From Marifrigoribacter sp965178585 (lineage in GTDB: Bacteria > Bacteroidota > Bacteroidia > Flavobacteriales > Flavobacteriaceae): a stretch of 64,000 nucleotides of DNA. Within the stretch, counting starts at the first letter, position 1; every line of letters starts with the position of its first letter. Under the pieces are notes generated by a model. The model worked only from the letters and a program-made list of their open reading frames with translations, made no database searches and was not told the DNA's origin. Below are positions 36,341 to 45,467 of this stretch, in pieces. Position numbers and translations under genes: made by a program. The stretch lies in the NCBI GenBank assembly GCA_965178585.1, contig OZ238267.1, positions 744,001 to 808,000 on the forward strand, read 5' to 3'.

Positions 36341-37645
36341 ATGAGTATAGTAGCAATAGTAGGAAGACCCAATGTAGGAAAGTCTACTTTATTTAATCGA
36401 TTAATTCAACGTAGAGAAGCCATTGTAGATGCTGTAAGTGGAGTTACAAGAGATCGCCATTATGGTAAAAGTGATTGGAACGGAAAAGTTTTTTCATTAA
36501 TAGATACAGGAGGATATGTTGTTGGAAGTGATGATATTTTTGAATCTGAAATTGATAAGCAAGTTGAATTAGCTATTGATGAGGCAGATGCAATTATTTT
36601 TATGACCGATGTTGTTTCTGGAGTTACCGGAATGGATGAAGAGGTTACTAAACTACTACGAAAAAGCTCTAAGCCTGTTTTTTTAGTTGTTAATAAAGTG
36701 GATAGTGCTAATCGTACTGATGATGCAGTTGAATTTTATTCTTTAGGTTTTGAAAAATACTATATCATGTCCAGTATTAGTGGTAGTGGTACAGGAGAAT
36801 TGCTAGATGATTTAGTTGAAGTACTTCCAGAAGAAGATGAAGAAGAAGAAGAATCAGAATTGCCTAGATTTGCTGTTGTTGGAAGACCAAATGCTGGAAA
36901 ATCATCTTTTATAAATGCTTTAATTGGTGAAGATAGATATATAGTTACTGATATTGCTGGAACAACTCGTGATAGTATTGATACTCATTATAACCGTTAT
37001 GGTTTTGAGTTTAATTTGGTAGATACTGCAGGGATACGTAAAAAGAGTAAAGTAAAAGAAGATTTAGAATTTTATTCAGTAATGCGAAGTGTTCGAGCGA
37101 TTGAACATTGTGATGTTGCAATTGTAGTTTTAGATGCGACAAGAGGATTTGATGGGCAAGTACAAAATATATTTTGGTTGGCTCAAAAAAATAATAAGGG
37201 AGTAGTAATTTTAGTAAACAAATGGGATTTAGTTGAAAAAGACCATAAAAGTGTTAATGAATACGAAAAATTAATTCGTAAACAATGTGAACCATTTACT
37301 GATGTTCCTGTGATTTTTATTTCGGTTTTAACAAAACAGCGAATTTTTAAAGCTATTGAAACTGCTGTTGAAGTATTTAAAAACAGAAGTAAACGAATTA
37401 AAACAAGTGAATTAAATGAAACTATGCTTCCTGTTATTGAAGCGTACTCACCTCCAGCATATAAAGGGAAATATGTAAAAATTAAATACTGTATGCAGTT
37501 GCCTACTCCGTATCCTAGTTTTGCCTTTTTTGCTAATTTACCACAATATGTAAAGGAACCATATAAACGATTTCTTGAAAATCAACTACGCGAAAAATTC
37601 GATTTTCACGGAGTTCCTATTACGGTTTATATTAGAAAGAAATAA
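36341..37645 (+). CDS. der: Ribosome biogenesis GTPase Der
   Basis: A 434-residue GTPase with two consecutive G domains, required for 50S assembly. Domain 1 begins MSIVAIVGRPNVGKSTLFN and has DTGGY and NKVD. An acidic linker (EEDEEEEESELP) leads to domain 2 with VVGRPNAGKSSFIN, DTAGIRKKSKV and NKWD. A C-terminal KH-like domain follows. I use the ATG at 36341 because the first 22 codons of the longer frame precede the promoter box and do not resemble Der. Confidence 0.97.
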   Translation: MSIVAIVGRPNVGKSTLFNRLIQRREAIVDAVSGVTRDRHYGKSDWNGKVFSLIDTGGYVVGSDDIFESEIDKQVELAIDEADAIIFMTDVVSGVTGMDEEVTKLLRKSSKPVFLVVNKVDSANRTDDAVEFYSLGFEKYYIMSSISGSGTGELLDDLVEVLPEEDEEEEESELPRFAVVGRPNAGKSSFINALIGEDRYIVTDIAGTTRDSIDTHYNRYGFEFNLVDTAGIRKKSKVKEDLEFYSVMRSVRAIEHCDVAIVVLDATRGFDGQVQNIFWLAQKNNKGVVILVNKWDLVEKDHKSVNEYEKLIRKQCEPFTDVPVIFISVLTKQRIFKAIETAVEVFKNRSKRIKTSELNETMLPVIEAYSPPAYKGKYVKIKYCMQLPTPYPSFAFFANLPQYVKEPYKRFLENQLREKFDFHGVPITVYIRKK

Positions 37646-37651
37646 AGAAGT

Positions 37652-37981
37652 TTAAAGCTGACTCTTAATTTTAAGCAATTCAGTCTTTACAGTTTCTAGT
37701 TTCCTGATTATTTCAAAATTACTTATAGTCTTATGCTTATTTTCTTTAAGATGTGTTTTTGCACCTTCAAGTGTAAATCCACGTTCTTTAACCAAGTGGT
37801 AAATAAGCTCTAAATTTTTAATGTCCTCAGGAGTAAATTTTCGATCCCCTTTGGCATTTTTTTTAGGTTTAATAACATCAAATTCCTTTTCCCAAAATCG
37901 TATTAAAGAATTATTAACGGAAAATGCTTTGGCTACTTCCCCAATTCCATAATATCTTTTTTCAGGTAAATCTACTCTCAT
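37652..37981 (-). CDS. MerR-family transcriptional regulator
   Basis: A 109-residue protein consisting of a MerR winged helix (KRYYGIGEVAKAFSVNNSLIRFWEKEF, then FTPEDIKNLELIYHLVKERG) and a short coiled-coil end with no effector domain. Its ATG overlaps the stop of the upstream M23 peptidase gene (TAATG), so translation is probably coupled. The conserved pairing suggests a link with cell-wall or envelope function, but the target genes are unknown. Confidence 0.92.
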   Translation of the reverse strand: MRVDLPEKRYYGIGEVAKAFSVNNSLIRFWEKEFDVIKPKKNAKGDRKFTPEDIKNLELIYHLVKERGFTLEGAKTHLKENKHKTISNFEIIRKLETVKTELLKIKSQL

Positions 37982-38958
37982 TAATCCAATGATTGGTTTT
38001 CTTGGCCTGCCACTTTTAATAACTCAGCAAATTCTTCAGGTGAAAGATCACCATAATAGAAATTAATAGGATTCAAATTTTTCCCATCTTTAAATATTTC
38101 ATAATGCAAATGCGGCGCTTGTGATCGTCCTGTACTACCTACAAAACCTATTAAATCACCACGTTTCACTTTTTGACCCTTTTTAACAACATACTTGTAA
38201 AGGTGAGCATACAAACTTACGTATCCAAATCCATGATCAATTCTTACGTGACGACCATAACCTGATGCACGTCTATCTGCTCGTTTTACAACTCCATTAC
38301 CTGTAGCATAAACTGGAGTTCCTCTTGGAGCTGTGAAATCCATTCCTTTATGAAACTTTCTTGCTTTTGTAAATGGATCTGATCGATATCCATAACCAGA
38401 TGCCATACGAGTTAAATCTTCGTTTTTTACTGGTTGAATGGTAGGAATCGCTTTTAATAATTTTTCCTTTTCTTCAGCAAGTGTAGCAATTTCATCTAAT
38501 GATTTTGATTGCACAACGATCTGCTTGGTTAAAACATCTATATTTTTACTAGTACTAATAATTAAGTTGGAATTGTCAAACCCTTCAAGATTTTTATAAC
38601 GATTTACCCCTCCAAATCCAGCTTTACGTTGTTCTTCAGATATAGGGTTTGCTTCAAAGTATACTCTGTATATAGCATTATCTCTCTCTTCAACTTCAGA
38701 TAATACCGTTTGAGCTTGAATCATTTTTTTATTTAATAATTCAAATTGTAATTCCATATTAACAAGCTCTCTTTTTAAAGCTTTTTCCTTTGGAGTTTCT
38801 ATATACGGAATGTTTAAGTATATGATTAATAGTAGAAAACCACTCAATAACATGCCTAATAAACTAAGAAAGAAAATTTTTGTTTTTCTTCCTTTTTTAT
38901 ATTCTATTTTTCGGTACGATAAGGTATCACTATCGTAGTAATATTTTACTTTAGCCAT
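37981..38958 (-). CDS. M23-family peptidoglycan peptidase
   Basis: A 325-residue protein with a cytoplasmic start of about 25 residues, one transmembrane helix (about 29-50), a coiled-coil region (about 60-170), and a C-terminal LytM/M23 domain. The zinc motifs are complete: HKGMDFTAPRGTPVYA with YGRHVRIDHG, and SQAPHLHYEIF. It is therefore likely an active endopeptidase acting on peptidoglycan from the inner membrane. It is coupled to the MerR gene downstream. Confidence 0.94.
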   Translation of the reverse strand: MAKVKYYYDSDTLSYRKIEYKKGRKTKIFFLSLLGMLLSGFLLLIIYLNIPYIETPKEKALKRELVNMELQFELLNKKMIQAQTVLSEVEERDNAIYRVYFEANPISEEQRKAGFGGVNRYKNLEGFDNSNLIISTSKNIDVLTKQIVVQSKSLDEIATLAEEKEKLLKAIPTIQPVKNEDLTRMASGYGYRSDPFTKARKFHKGMDFTAPRGTPVYATGNGVVKRADRRASGYGRHVRIDHGFGYVSLYAHLYKYVVKKGQKVKRGDLIGFVGSTGRSQAPHLHYEIFKDGKNLNPINFYYGDLSPEEFAELLKVAGQENQSLD

Positions 38959-39076
38959 ACGTTAAAAAATCTTATTTTTGCTCATTGGGGATAATGATTA
39001 TAAACGAAAACGAAACGCAAATATAGAAATTGTGTAAGAAACCCCCTAATTACGGATATTATAAAATATTTAACTT

Positions 39077-41692
39077 ATGACATCAAAGGAAATACGTTCC
39101 AAATATTTAGATTTTTTTAATTCAAAATCTCATACAATAGTGTCTTCTGCACCCATGGTGCTTAAAAACGACCCTACCCTAATGTTTGTAAATGCAGGGA
39201 TGGTTCCATTTAAAGAATACTTTTTAGGTCAAAAAAAAGCAATAAACAAGCGTGTTACCGATTCCCAAAAATGTTTACGTGTTTCAGGAAAACACAATGA
39301 TTTAGAGGAAGTTGGTAAAGATACTTATCACCATACGATGTTCGAAATGCTCGGAAATTGGAGTTTTGGAGATTATTTTAAAAAAGAAGCTATTGCTTGG
39401 GCCTGGGAGTTTTTAACAGAAGTTCTAAAAATTGATAAAGACAGTTTATATGTTAGTGTTTTTGAAGGATCTGATGAAGACAAATTAGCTTTTGACCAAG
39501 AAGCATATGATTTGTGGAAAGTATTAATTGATGAGGATAGAATAATAAGTGGGAATAAAAAAGATAACTTTTGGGAAATGGGTGCTCAAGGACCATGTGG
39601 ACCTTGTTCCGAAATTCATGTAGATATTAGATCTGAAGAAGACAAAGCTAAAGTTTCAGGTAAAAGCTTGGTTAATATGGATCATCCACAAGTTGTAGAG
39701 ATTTGGAATCTTGTTTTTATGGAATTCAACCGTAAAGCCAATGGAGATCTAGAAAAATTACCATTTCAGCATGTAGATACAGGGATGGGGTTTGAACGTT
39801 TATGTATGGTAATGCAAAATGTTCAGTCAAATTACGATACCGATGTTTTTATTCCTTTAATTAAAGAAATTGAAACAATTACACATAATGAATATGGTGT
39901 TAATGAAGATATAGATATTGCTATTAGAGTGATATCAGACCACGTTCGTGCTGTTGCATTTGCTATTGCTGACGGGCAGTTGCCTTCTAACACAGGTGCA
40001 GGTTATGTAATTAGACGAATTTTGAGAAGAGCAGTTCGTTATGGGTTTACTTTTTTAAACACCAAAGAACCTTTTATTTACAAATTGGTAGTTGTGCTCG
40101 CTAAACAAATGGGTGATTATTTTCCAGAGCTAAAAAAACAACGACAATTGATTACTAATGTGATTAAAGAAGAAGAGAACTCTTTTTTAAGAACCTTAGA
40201 TCAAGGTTTGGTTTTACTAGATGGTATTATTAAAGATACACAGGGGACAGAAGTTTCAGGTAAAAAAGCATTTGAATTATTTGATACCTATGGTTTTCCT
40301 ATCGATTTAACCGCATTAATTCTTTCTGAAAAAGAAATGACATTAAATGAGGAGGAATTTAAAGTTGAATTAAAAAAACAAAAAGATAGATCAAAGGCAG
40401 CTTCAGTTATAGAAACTGATGATTGGGTAATATTATACGAAGATGACGATGAAGAAGAATTTATTGGATACGATACACTTTCAGCCAAAGTTAAAATAAC
40501 TAGGTACCGAAAAGTTACTTCAAAAAAAGATGGAGATATGTATCAACTTGTTTTTAATATGACTCCTTTTTATCCTGAAGGAGGAGGACAAGTTGGTGAT
40601 AAAGGTTATTTAGAAAAAAGTGATGGAAGCACTGTTTATATAGTTGATACTAAAAAAGAGAATAATTTAATAATTCATTTCGCAAAATCACTTCCAAAAA
40701 ACCCTAGAGAAACTTTTAATGTAGTTGTTGACGAAAAACAACGATTTAGAACGGCCTGCAACCATACAGCAACACACTTATTACACCAGGCATTAAGAGA
40801 AGTGTTAGGTGAACATGTGGAGCAAAAGGGATCTGCAGTGCATTCAAAACATTTACGATTCGATTTTTCTCATTTCGCAAAACTAACTGTAGACGAATTG
40901 ACTTATGTTGAAGATTTTGTAAACGCTAGAATTGAAAACAAACTACCATTACAAGAATTTAGAAATATTCCTAAAGAAGTTGCTGAAGAAAAAGGAGCTA
41001 TGGCTTTATTTGGTGAGAAATATGGAGATACAGTTAGAGCAATTCAATTTGGACAATCGGTTGAATTATGTGGAGGTACTCACGTTCAAAACACAAGCGA
41101 TCTTTGGTATTTTAGAATCCAAACAGAAAGTGCTATTGCTTCAGGAATTAGAAGAATTGAAGCAATTACAGGAGATGCTATGAAAACTCAATTTTCTGAA
41201 AATAACAGAGATTTATTCCAAATTAAAGATTTGGTAAAAAATTCTAAAAAGCCAGTTGAAACCGTTTTAAATTTAATTGAAGATAATAATAAACTTAAAA
41301 AACAAGTTGAGCAATTATTAAAAGAAAAAGCTAAAAATGCTGCTGCTGGATTAGTAAATGAAACAGAATTGATTAATGGTGTAAACTTTTTAGCTAAAAA
41401 ACTAGATATAGATCAAAATAGTATTAAAGATTTAGCAAATGATTTAGGAAATAAAGTTGAAAATTTATTTTTATTAATCGGAAATGAAAGTAACGGGAAA
41501 GCATTTTTAACTTGTTATATTTCCAAAAATTTGGTTACTGAAAAAGAATTAAATGCAGGCCAAATTGTTAGAGAACTTGGTAAGTATATTCAAGGCGGAG
41601 GTGGCGGTCAACCTTTCTTAGCAACTGCTGGAGGCAAGAATCCTGATGGTATTGCAGAAGCTTTACTTAAAGGGAAAGATTATATTATTTAG
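39077..41692 (+). CDS. alaS: Alanine--tRNA ligase
   Basis: An 871-residue class II synthetase. The catalytic domain starts SKEIRSKYLDFFNSKSHTIV and contains FVNAGMVPFK and GNWSFGDYF. The editing domain has the zinc ligands HTATHLLHQAL and CGGTH. The C-terminal domain ends with the glycine-rich GKYIQGGGGGQPFLATAGGK. Length and motifs are normal. The GSCFA gene follows at 2 bp, with an unusual start. Confidence 0.98.
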   Translation: MTSKEIRSKYLDFFNSKSHTIVSSAPMVLKNDPTLMFVNAGMVPFKEYFLGQKKAINKRVTDSQKCLRVSGKHNDLEEVGKDTYHHTMFEMLGNWSFGDYFKKEAIAWAWEFLTEVLKIDKDSLYVSVFEGSDEDKLAFDQEAYDLWKVLIDEDRIISGNKKDNFWEMGAQGPCGPCSEIHVDIRSEEDKAKVSGKSLVNMDHPQVVEIWNLVFMEFNRKANGDLEKLPFQHVDTGMGFERLCMVMQNVQSNYDTDVFIPLIKEIETITHNEYGVNEDIDIAIRVISDHVRAVAFAIADGQLPSNTGAGYVIRRILRRAVRYGFTFLNTKEPFIYKLVVVLAKQMGDYFPELKKQRQLITNVIKEEENSFLRTLDQGLVLLDGIIKDTQGTEVSGKKAFELFDTYGFPIDLTALILSEKEMTLNEEEFKVELKKQKDRSKAASVIETDDWVILYEDDDEEEFIGYDTLSAKVKITRYRKVTSKKDGDMYQLVFNMTPFYPEGGGQVGDKGYLEKSDGSTVYIVDTKKENNLIIHFAKSLPKNPRETFNVVVDEKQRFRTACNHTATHLLHQALREVLGEHVEQKGSAVHSKHLRFDFSHFAKLTVDELTYVEDFVNARIENKLPLQEFRNIPKEVAEEKGAMALFGEKYGDTVRAIQFGQSVELCGGTHVQNTSDLWYFRIQTESAIASGIRRIEAITGDAMKTQFSENNRDLFQIKDLVKNSKKPVETVLNLIEDNNKLKKQVEQLLKEKAKNAAAGLVNETELINGVNFLAKKLDIDQNSIKDLANDLGNKVENLFLLIGNESNGKAFLTCYISKNLVTEKELNAGQIVRELGKYIQGGGGGQPFLATAGGKNPDGIAEALLKGKDYII

Positions 41693-41694
41693 AA

Positions 41695-42651
41695 TTGAAA
41701 CTTCAAACAAACATACCTATACAAAAAGAGAAGAATCAAATAGATTACGATTCAAGAATTTTATTATTAGGGTCATGTTTTGTTGAAAATATAGGAGAAA
41801 AACTAGATTATGTTAAGTTTCAAACCCTGCAAAACCCTTTTGGAATATTATTTCATCCCATTGCAATTGAGAAGGTAATAACTAGGGCTTTAAATAATAA
41901 TCTTTATACCGAAGAAGATGTTTTTTTTAAAAATGAACTTTGGTATTGCTTCGAAGTTCATTCGACTATAAATGCTCTCAATAAATTTGAATTTCTGGCA
42001 CTATTAAATTCTAAGTTAGATGAATTAACAACGTATCTAATAAATTCATCTCATATCATATTAACATATGGAACCGCTTGGGTGTATCGTTTTATAGAAA
42101 CCCAAAACATTGTAGCAAACTGTTTTAAAATTCAGAAAAAAGAGTTTAATAAAGAATTACTTACCGTTAATGAAATTTCAAATTCATTGTCTAATGTAAT
42201 TTCATTAATTGAGAAGAATAACCCTAAGGCATCTATTATAACAACGGTTTCTCCTGTTAGACATTTAAAAGATGGTTTTGTAGAGAACAACCTTAGTAAA
42301 GCTCATTTAATAACAGCAATTCACCAGGTTTTGTCTAGTGATTCAGGATTAAAAATACATCATTATTTTCCTTCCTTTGAAATTATGATGGACGAATTAA
42401 GGGATTATCGTTTTTATAAAGAGGATATGGTTCACCCTAATAAAACTGCAGTTTCTATTATTTGGGAAGCGTTTAATAAAGCGTGGATTTCTCCAACCAC
42501 AACATCTTTCCAGAAAGATATTTCAACAATTCAAGCGGGTTTAAAACACAAGCCGTTCAATCCTAATAGTGAGGGGCATCAGTTGTTTTTAAAGGGCTTA
42601 AAGGCCAAAATAGCAACCGTAAAAGAAAGTATTCCACACATAGAATTTTAA
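41695..42651 (+). CDS. GSCFA-domain protein (TTG start)
   Basis: A 318-residue protein named for the motif at residues 25-35, LLGSCFVENIG, which resembles the nucleophile region of SGNH hydrolases. A possible partner block is ILTYGTAWVYRF, and VHPNKTAVSIIWEAF near the end would supply the Asp/His. The only start near the conserved N-terminus is TTG at 41695, 3 bp after the alaS stop, so coupling to alaS is likely. It is a probable esterase or hydrolase of unknown substrate. Confidence 0.88.
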   Translation: MKLQTNIPIQKEKNQIDYDSRILLLGSCFVENIGEKLDYVKFQTLQNPFGILFHPIAIEKVITRALNNNLYTEEDVFFKNELWYCFEVHSTINALNKFEFLALLNSKLDELTTYLINSSHIILTYGTAWVYRFIETQNIVANCFKIQKKEFNKELLTVNEISNSLSNVISLIEKNNPKASIITTVSPVRHLKDGFVENNLSKAHLITAIHQVLSSDSGLKIHHYFPSFEIMMDELRDYRFYKEDMVHPNKTAVSIIWEAFNKAWISPTTTSFQKDISTIQAGLKHKPFNPNSEGHQLFLKGLKAKIATVKESIPHIEF

Positions 42652-42653
42652 AT

Positions 42654-42671
42654 ATAGGGCAATTGCCCTAT
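42654..42671 (+). promoter_or_regulatory. Regulon operator site 1 (18-bp perfect palindrome)
   Basis: ATAGGGCAATTGCCCTAT is a perfect inverted repeat. It is followed 30 bp after its TGCC by TTTG (-7 box CATATTTG at 42694-42701). A TTG just right of the palindrome would serve as -33. The operator centre lies about 43 bp upstream of the predicted transcription start, a position typical of activators that touch RNA polymerase. Confidence 0.75.
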
Positions 42672-42730
42672 TGTAATAAGTTGAGCATCAGTGCATATTT
42701 GTACCATATTAATTCATAAAAACTCAACTA

Positions 42731-43270
42731 ATGAAAACATTAAAAAACACATTTCGAATTTTATTTTTAACGCTTGCTATAGGTTTTACTAGCTGTAGTA
42801 GTGATGACGACAATGGAGGTAGTGACCCAGGAGGAGGAACCGGTGGTGCTGAACATTTTACAGCTAAAATTGATGGAGCAAATTTTGCTGCATCAACAGA
42901 CCCCGCTTCATTAATTGGAGGAACTGTTACAACTAATAATGGAATGACCGTTGCAACAGGACAGGGAAGTACTAACACAGGAGATTTTATCAATTTTTCA
43001 ATTGTTAATTATAATGGTCCAGGAACTTATACTACGGGTGATGATTTAACAAATAATAACGGTATAATGTATGGTAAGATTTCACCACTTGGTACTTGGG
43101 CATCTAATGGTGTTTTATCTATAATAGGAATTCAGCCAGGAGAAATTGTTATCACATCTGATAGTGATGGAGTATTAGAGGGAACTTTTTCTTTTGAAGG
43201 GTATAATGGAGATGAACAAACTTCAAAGATGATTACTGAAGGTAGCTTTAAAGTTAACTTAGATAATTAA
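42731..43270 (+). CDS. Lipoprotein of the palindrome regulon
   Basis: A 179-residue lipoprotein (lipobox FTSC near residue 22) with an acidic, glycine-rich spacer (SSDDDNGGSDPGGG) and a compact beta-rich domain starting FTAKIDGANFAASTD and ending GSFKVNLDN. This pattern is common among Bacteroidota lipoproteins with a DUF6252-like fold, without known function. Its promoter carries operator site 1. Confidence 0.8.
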   Translation: MKTLKNTFRILFLTLAIGFTSCSSDDDNGGSDPGGGTGGAEHFTAKIDGANFAASTDPASLIGGTVTTNNGMTVATGQGSTNTGDFINFSIVNYNGPGTYTTGDDLTNNNGIMYGKISPLGTWASNGVLSIIGIQPGEIVITSDSDGVLEGTFSFEGYNGDEQTSKMITEGSFKVNLDN

Positions 43271-43312
43271 TAAGACATTTAAGAAAATCTCAGAGTTGAG
43301 GTTTTTACGTGG

Positions 43313-43350
43313 AACCGGGAGTGAACTTAACGTTTATTCTCGGTTTTTTT
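43313..43350 (+). terminator. Terminator after the regulon lipoprotein
   Basis: A 14-bp stem (AACCGGGAGTGAAC with GTTTATTCTCGGTT, three G-T pairs) has loop TTAAC and is followed by a T run. Confidence 0.85.
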
Positions 43351-43376
43351 ATTTCATTAAATTCATTATTAAGTAA

Positions 43377-43394
43377 ATACGTCAATTGCCCTAT
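43377..43394 (+). promoter_or_regulatory. Regulon operator site 2
   Basis: ATACGTCAATTGCCCTAT. The TTTG of the -7 box CAAATTTG lies at 43421-43424, again 30 bp after TGCC, and the ATG of the PQQ-like gene follows 23 bp later. Confidence 0.75.
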
Positions 43395-43447
43395 TGATTG
43401 GTTCTGTGAAATATTTCAAATTTGAATAATCAATTAAATCAATTATT

Positions 43448-45304
43448 ATGAAAATTTCAACTCAAATTAAATTACTATTATGTTTTTCATTGTGCTTATT
43501 ATCAATGAATGCACAAAAAGCTGAAGCTCCTGACTTTCGTTATGATGTAGGAGCAAATATAAACGACATGACAATTACTCAAGGGGGAACTCTTGTAGTA
43601 GCTACTAACGATGGTCTTGTAGGAATCAAGCCTGGAGAAAAGGATTTGATTTTTAATTTTACAGAATACGGTAGAGTAAAACCTGAGGAATTGTTATTTA
43701 TTCCAAACTCTCCCTATGTTATGGTAGGACAAACTGGTTTTGGTGGTATGGCTACAAAAAAAGCTGTTATTGACTATATGTCTGGTAAAATATTATTTAC
43801 AACTCAAGATAATGGCTGGAAAATGGTTACAACTGCAACTGTAATGATGCCTCAAAATAAACTTGTTGTTAGCGGGCAAAGAAGGGCTAGTGAGAAATAT
43901 ACAAATGCAGTTGCTGTTTATGATTTAAATTCTGGAGAGCAAGAAAGTTTCTTTAAATTAAAAGGTGCGGAAATGGTATCCGGAAGGCCTTTACTATTAA
44001 AAAGCGGATTAATAGTGCCAACTTCTAAATCATTGATAAAAGTTAATATGGAAACTGGGAATGTAGAATGGACTACCAAAACAGATGATATTAAATTTAT
44101 GGTAGCAGATGAATCTGAAAAAGAAATTTATGCTCAGGAAATATCCGCTAGTGGTAAGAAAACTAGGATTCATAAAATAGCTCCTGATGGATCATTGTTA
44201 TGGGCAGATCCATATAAAATGAAAGGTCAGATTGCAAATTTTGAAATATTACCTCAAGGACTTGCCGTTGTTACTAATGTAGATAATTCTGGAGAATCAG
44301 GAGTGATGAAAATGGCAGCTGGAAGATCGGAATCCAAAATAGCATTTTTAGATGCTAAAAACGGTACAGATTTATGGGAAAAAGCTCCAAAAACAAAAGG
44401 ATTTGTGCAACATTTTTATGTAATGGATGATGGGATTCTGTTTGGAATTCACGAAGGTGGAATTAATAAAATATCCTTTGATGGTAAAACATTATTTAAA
44501 AAACCCTTAAAAACAGGTCCAAATATTTTAACAATGGCGCATACTCCTCAAGGTTTAATATATATATCTTCAGAACAAGCGAATATTGTAAATCTTGAAA
44601 CAGGTGAACAAGTATGGGATAAACCTTTAAAGTACAAAAAATCGGATGCGATAAGTTCTACATACGATGCTAAAAACAAACGATATTTAATAAGTGCAGA
44701 TGAAAGTCTATTCGCTATAGATGAAAGTACTGGAAAATCTAGTGTTATAAATGAATCTAAGTTTGATGGAAAAGAAATGCCTACTGGTGTTGAAATGAGA
44801 GAAAATGGGATTTTACGAACCTCCTCACAAAATATGCTATTACTAGATTGGGATAAAAAAACGGCGTGGCATGAGTATTATAGAGCACCTGGAAAAAGCA
44901 CCTTTGGAGCAATTTTAGCTGGTGTTGCTGCAGTTGCAGCTACAGCTGCTGCTGCAAGCTCTTATGCCCAAGCTAATGGTCATAGAAACAGGTTAGGTGG
45001 CTACACTTCAACAGGACAAAACTATATGGATATGGGAGATGATTTGGCGATGGCTGCAGGAGCTTCTATTGCTGAAATGTTAAAACGTTTTAAAGCAACA
45101 TCTGCAACAAAAGATGCCAGATTTGTATTAACAAAACTCGATGAAGGTGTAGGCTTAGTCAAGATTAATAAAGATACTGGAGCTAATGAAAAAGAAATTG
45201 TTATAAAAGATAAAAAACCAGAATATAGCGTAGATGATTTTGGAGGATTACTATATTATAAAGCTGATAATAATACCATTTTTGTTTACGATTTAAAGAA
45301 ATAA
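43448..45304 (+). CDS. Secreted PQQ-like beta-propeller protein of the palindrome regulon
   Basis: A 618-residue protein with a signal peptide ending MNAQ near residue 23. The body consists of repeated blades with Trp-docking motifs of the type NLETGEQVWDKPL, NGTDLWEKAP and DGSLLWADPY, so an eight-bladed PQQ-like propeller is likely. These usually act as scaffolds rather than enzymes. An alanine-rich hydrophobic stretch near residues 485-505 (FGAILAGVAAVAATAAAASS) could be a membrane or outer-membrane contact. It is followed by its own terminator and a 3' region duplicated after the next gene. Confidence 0.85.
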   Translation: MKISTQIKLLLCFSLCLLSMNAQKAEAPDFRYDVGANINDMTITQGGTLVVATNDGLVGIKPGEKDLIFNFTEYGRVKPEELLFIPNSPYVMVGQTGFGGMATKKAVIDYMSGKILFTTQDNGWKMVTTATVMMPQNKLVVSGQRRASEKYTNAVAVYDLNSGEQESFFKLKGAEMVSGRPLLLKSGLIVPTSKSLIKVNMETGNVEWTTKTDDIKFMVADESEKEIYAQEISASGKKTRIHKIAPDGSLLWADPYKMKGQIANFEILPQGLAVVTNVDNSGESGVMKMAAGRSESKIAFLDAKNGTDLWEKAPKTKGFVQHFYVMDDGILFGIHEGGINKISFDGKTLFKKPLKTGPNILTMAHTPQGLIYISSEQANIVNLETGEQVWDKPLKYKKSDAISSTYDAKNKRYLISADESLFAIDESTGKSSVINESKFDGKEMPTGVEMRENGILRTSSQNMLLLDWDKKTAWHEYYRAPGKSTFGAILAGVAAVAATAAAASSYAQANGHRNRLGGYTSTGQNYMDMGDDLAMAAGASIAEMLKRFKATSATKDARFVLTKLDEGVGLVKINKDTGANEKEIVIKDKKPEYSVDDFGGLLYYKADNNTIFVYDLKK

Positions 45305-45310
45305 CTTTAA

Positions 45311-45388
45311 CTAACCAAGTTAAACTAGATTGTAAAGTTTTAGGGATATTTTGCAATCATTAAAACCCATAATTTTATTATGGGTTTT
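45311..45388 (+). repeat. Structured 3' UTR, copy A, with terminator
   Basis: From CTAACCAAGT to the terminator, this region is a close copy of 46503-46577. It contains a small hairpin (ATTGTAAA paired with TTTTGCAAT around GGGATAT) and then a terminator (AAAACCCATAAT 45362-45373, ATTATGGGTTTT 45377-45388). Confidence 0.75.
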
Positions 45389-45396
45389 TTATTTTA

Positions 45397-45414
45397 ATAG
45401 GGCAAATGCCTTAT
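45397..45414 (+). promoter_or_regulatory. Regulon operator site 3
   Basis: ATAGGGCAAATGCCTTAT. The -7 box CATCTTTG ends at 45444, with 30 bp between TGCC and TTTG. The ATG at 45468 follows 23 bp later, exactly as at site 2. Confidence 0.75.
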
Positions 45415-45467
45415 TGCAACCTGTTTTTAATTAAAGCATCTTTGAGTAATAAATTTAAATCGTAATT

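Noticed and set aside
42724..42993. Minus-strand proline-rich ORF over the regulon lipoprotein
   Set aside because: Shadow of the plus-strand lipoprotein gene, whose signal peptide and promoter are clear.
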